From Gemmatimonadota bacterium (GTDB lineage: Bacteria > Gemmatimonadota > Gemmatimonadetes > Palauibacterales > Palauibacteraceae): a stretch of 5,124 nt of DNA. Positions 4,876 to 5,124 of the stretch are shown here, in pieces. The notes below the pieces were generated by a model. It did not search any database and had not been told where the DNA came from. It worked only from the letters and a program-made list of their open reading frames with translations. The first letter of the stretch is position 1. Every line of letters begins with the position of its first letter. The translations under genes and the position numbers were made by a program. The stretch spans positions 1-5,124 of the forward strand of contig JAUVPT010000148.1 in the NCBI GenBank assembly GCA_030598525.1, read 5' to 3'.

Positions 4876-5124
4876 CTACTGCGTGCTGAGCTGGAAACCG
4901 ATGACCTGCTCCCGGGTCACGCATTTCAGGACGGGTAGACCGCCGTTGCCGTCCCGCGTCAGCTCCCCGTCGCGGAAGCCTTTCTTGCGGGCGAACACCC
5001 GGTATGCCATTTCCGTGGCCAGTGAGCAGTCAGCTTCCGTAAACACCATGGTGAAGCGTCCTTCGGCATTGGAGCGCGCGGTTGCGCGAGGCTCGCCTCC
5101 CTCCTCCGTCCCGACGTCAACCCA
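4876..5124 (-). CDS. Probable secreted protein, C-terminal carboxypeptidase-regulatory-like domain (partial)
   Basis: Read on the - strand from the right edge, the frame is open for 82 codons and ends at TAG (4878-4876), immediately followed by an in-frame TGA (4875-4873). The start lies beyond the window. The translation looks like real protein: EGGEPRATARSNAEGRFTM, then EADCSLATEMAYRVFARKKG, FRDGELTRDGNGG, and LPVLKCVTREQVIGFQLSTQ at the end. The SNAEGRFT step followed by a strand with YRVFARKKGFRDGEL is the pattern of small beta-sandwich domains of the carboxypeptidase regulatory-like type (T/S-x-x-x-G-x-F, then A-x-K-x-G-Y/F). Cys33 and Cys68 of the fragment may form a disulphide, which would suit an exported protein. 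Such domains are usually surface or envelope modules with no catalytic role. An internal ATG (5049-5047) is in frame, but the upstream codons continue the same domain, so it is unlikely to be the true start. Reading frame is well supported; family is moderate. Confidence 0.8.
   Translation of the reverse strand, partial: WVDVGTEEGGEPRATARSNAEGRFTMVFTEADCSLATEMAYRVFARKKGFRDGELTRDGNGGLPVLKCVTREQVIGFQLSTQ

Noticed and set aside
4595..4924. 109-codon - strand open frames in the right intergenic region
   Set aside because: Arg/Ser/Gly-rich, no start signal, and one overlaps the well-supported partial gene ending at 4876 in a different frame.
1..5124. CRISPR array, insertion sequence or defence island
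   Set aside because: No regularly spaced direct repeats, transposase, integrase or terminal inverted repeats were seen, and the genes are ordinary envelope, peptidase and signalling genes.

Overview
The window comes from a GC-rich bacterial chromosome with tightly packed genes. I cannot fix the taxon from sequence alone. The gene content (a CGEP-type S9 peptidase, a lipoprotein with an IPPGHLPP-type motif, a lipoprotein zincin, and a secreted regulatory-like domain) resembles Gemmatimonadota or a similar high-GC environmental lineage. That is inference from memory of family distributions. There are six protein-coding genes, two of them cut by the window edges. I saw no rRNA, tRNA, CRISPR array, transposase or integrase.

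Left part (1-890, + strand): the C-terminal end of a prolyl-oligopeptidase-family (S9) serine peptidase, carrying the Asp and His of the catalytic triad, is followed 12 nt later by a YkgJ-like cysteine-cluster protein. The second gene's Shine-Dalgarno overlaps the first gene's stop codon, so the two are probably one transcript. A 15-bp hairpin at 856-890 probably ends it, although its U-tract is poor.

Middle (996-2167): a + strand zincin metallopeptidase lipoprotein with HExxHxxGxxH and a Met-turn converges on a - strand lipoprotein with an IPPGHLPP motif. Their two TAG stop codons share the palindrome CTAG, so the genes overlap by 4 bp with no room for a terminator between them. Both products should be anchored in the cell envelope.

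Right-centre (2543-4555, + strand): a 670-residue cytoplasmic GAF - degenerate GGDEF - EAL protein. The cyclase active site is lost (GPSRF at the GGDEF position) but the RxxD of the inhibitory c-di-GMP site is kept. The EAL domain keeps nearly all metal and substrate residues, with conservative changes. The likely role is a c-di-GMP phosphodiesterase whose GAF and/or GGDEF domain senses a ligand.

Right edge (4556-5124): a roughly 320-bp non-coding stretch rich in GC hairpins separates the EAL gene from a convergent - strand gene. Only the last 82 codons of that gene are in the window. It looks like the C-terminus of a carboxypeptidase-regulatory-like (beta-sandwich) secreted protein. It is easy to miss because its start lies outside the window.

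Nothing here is a clear new defence or mobile system. The most interesting points are the diverged GGDEF/EAL protein, the stop-sharing lipoprotein pair, and the hairpin cluster between convergent genes.
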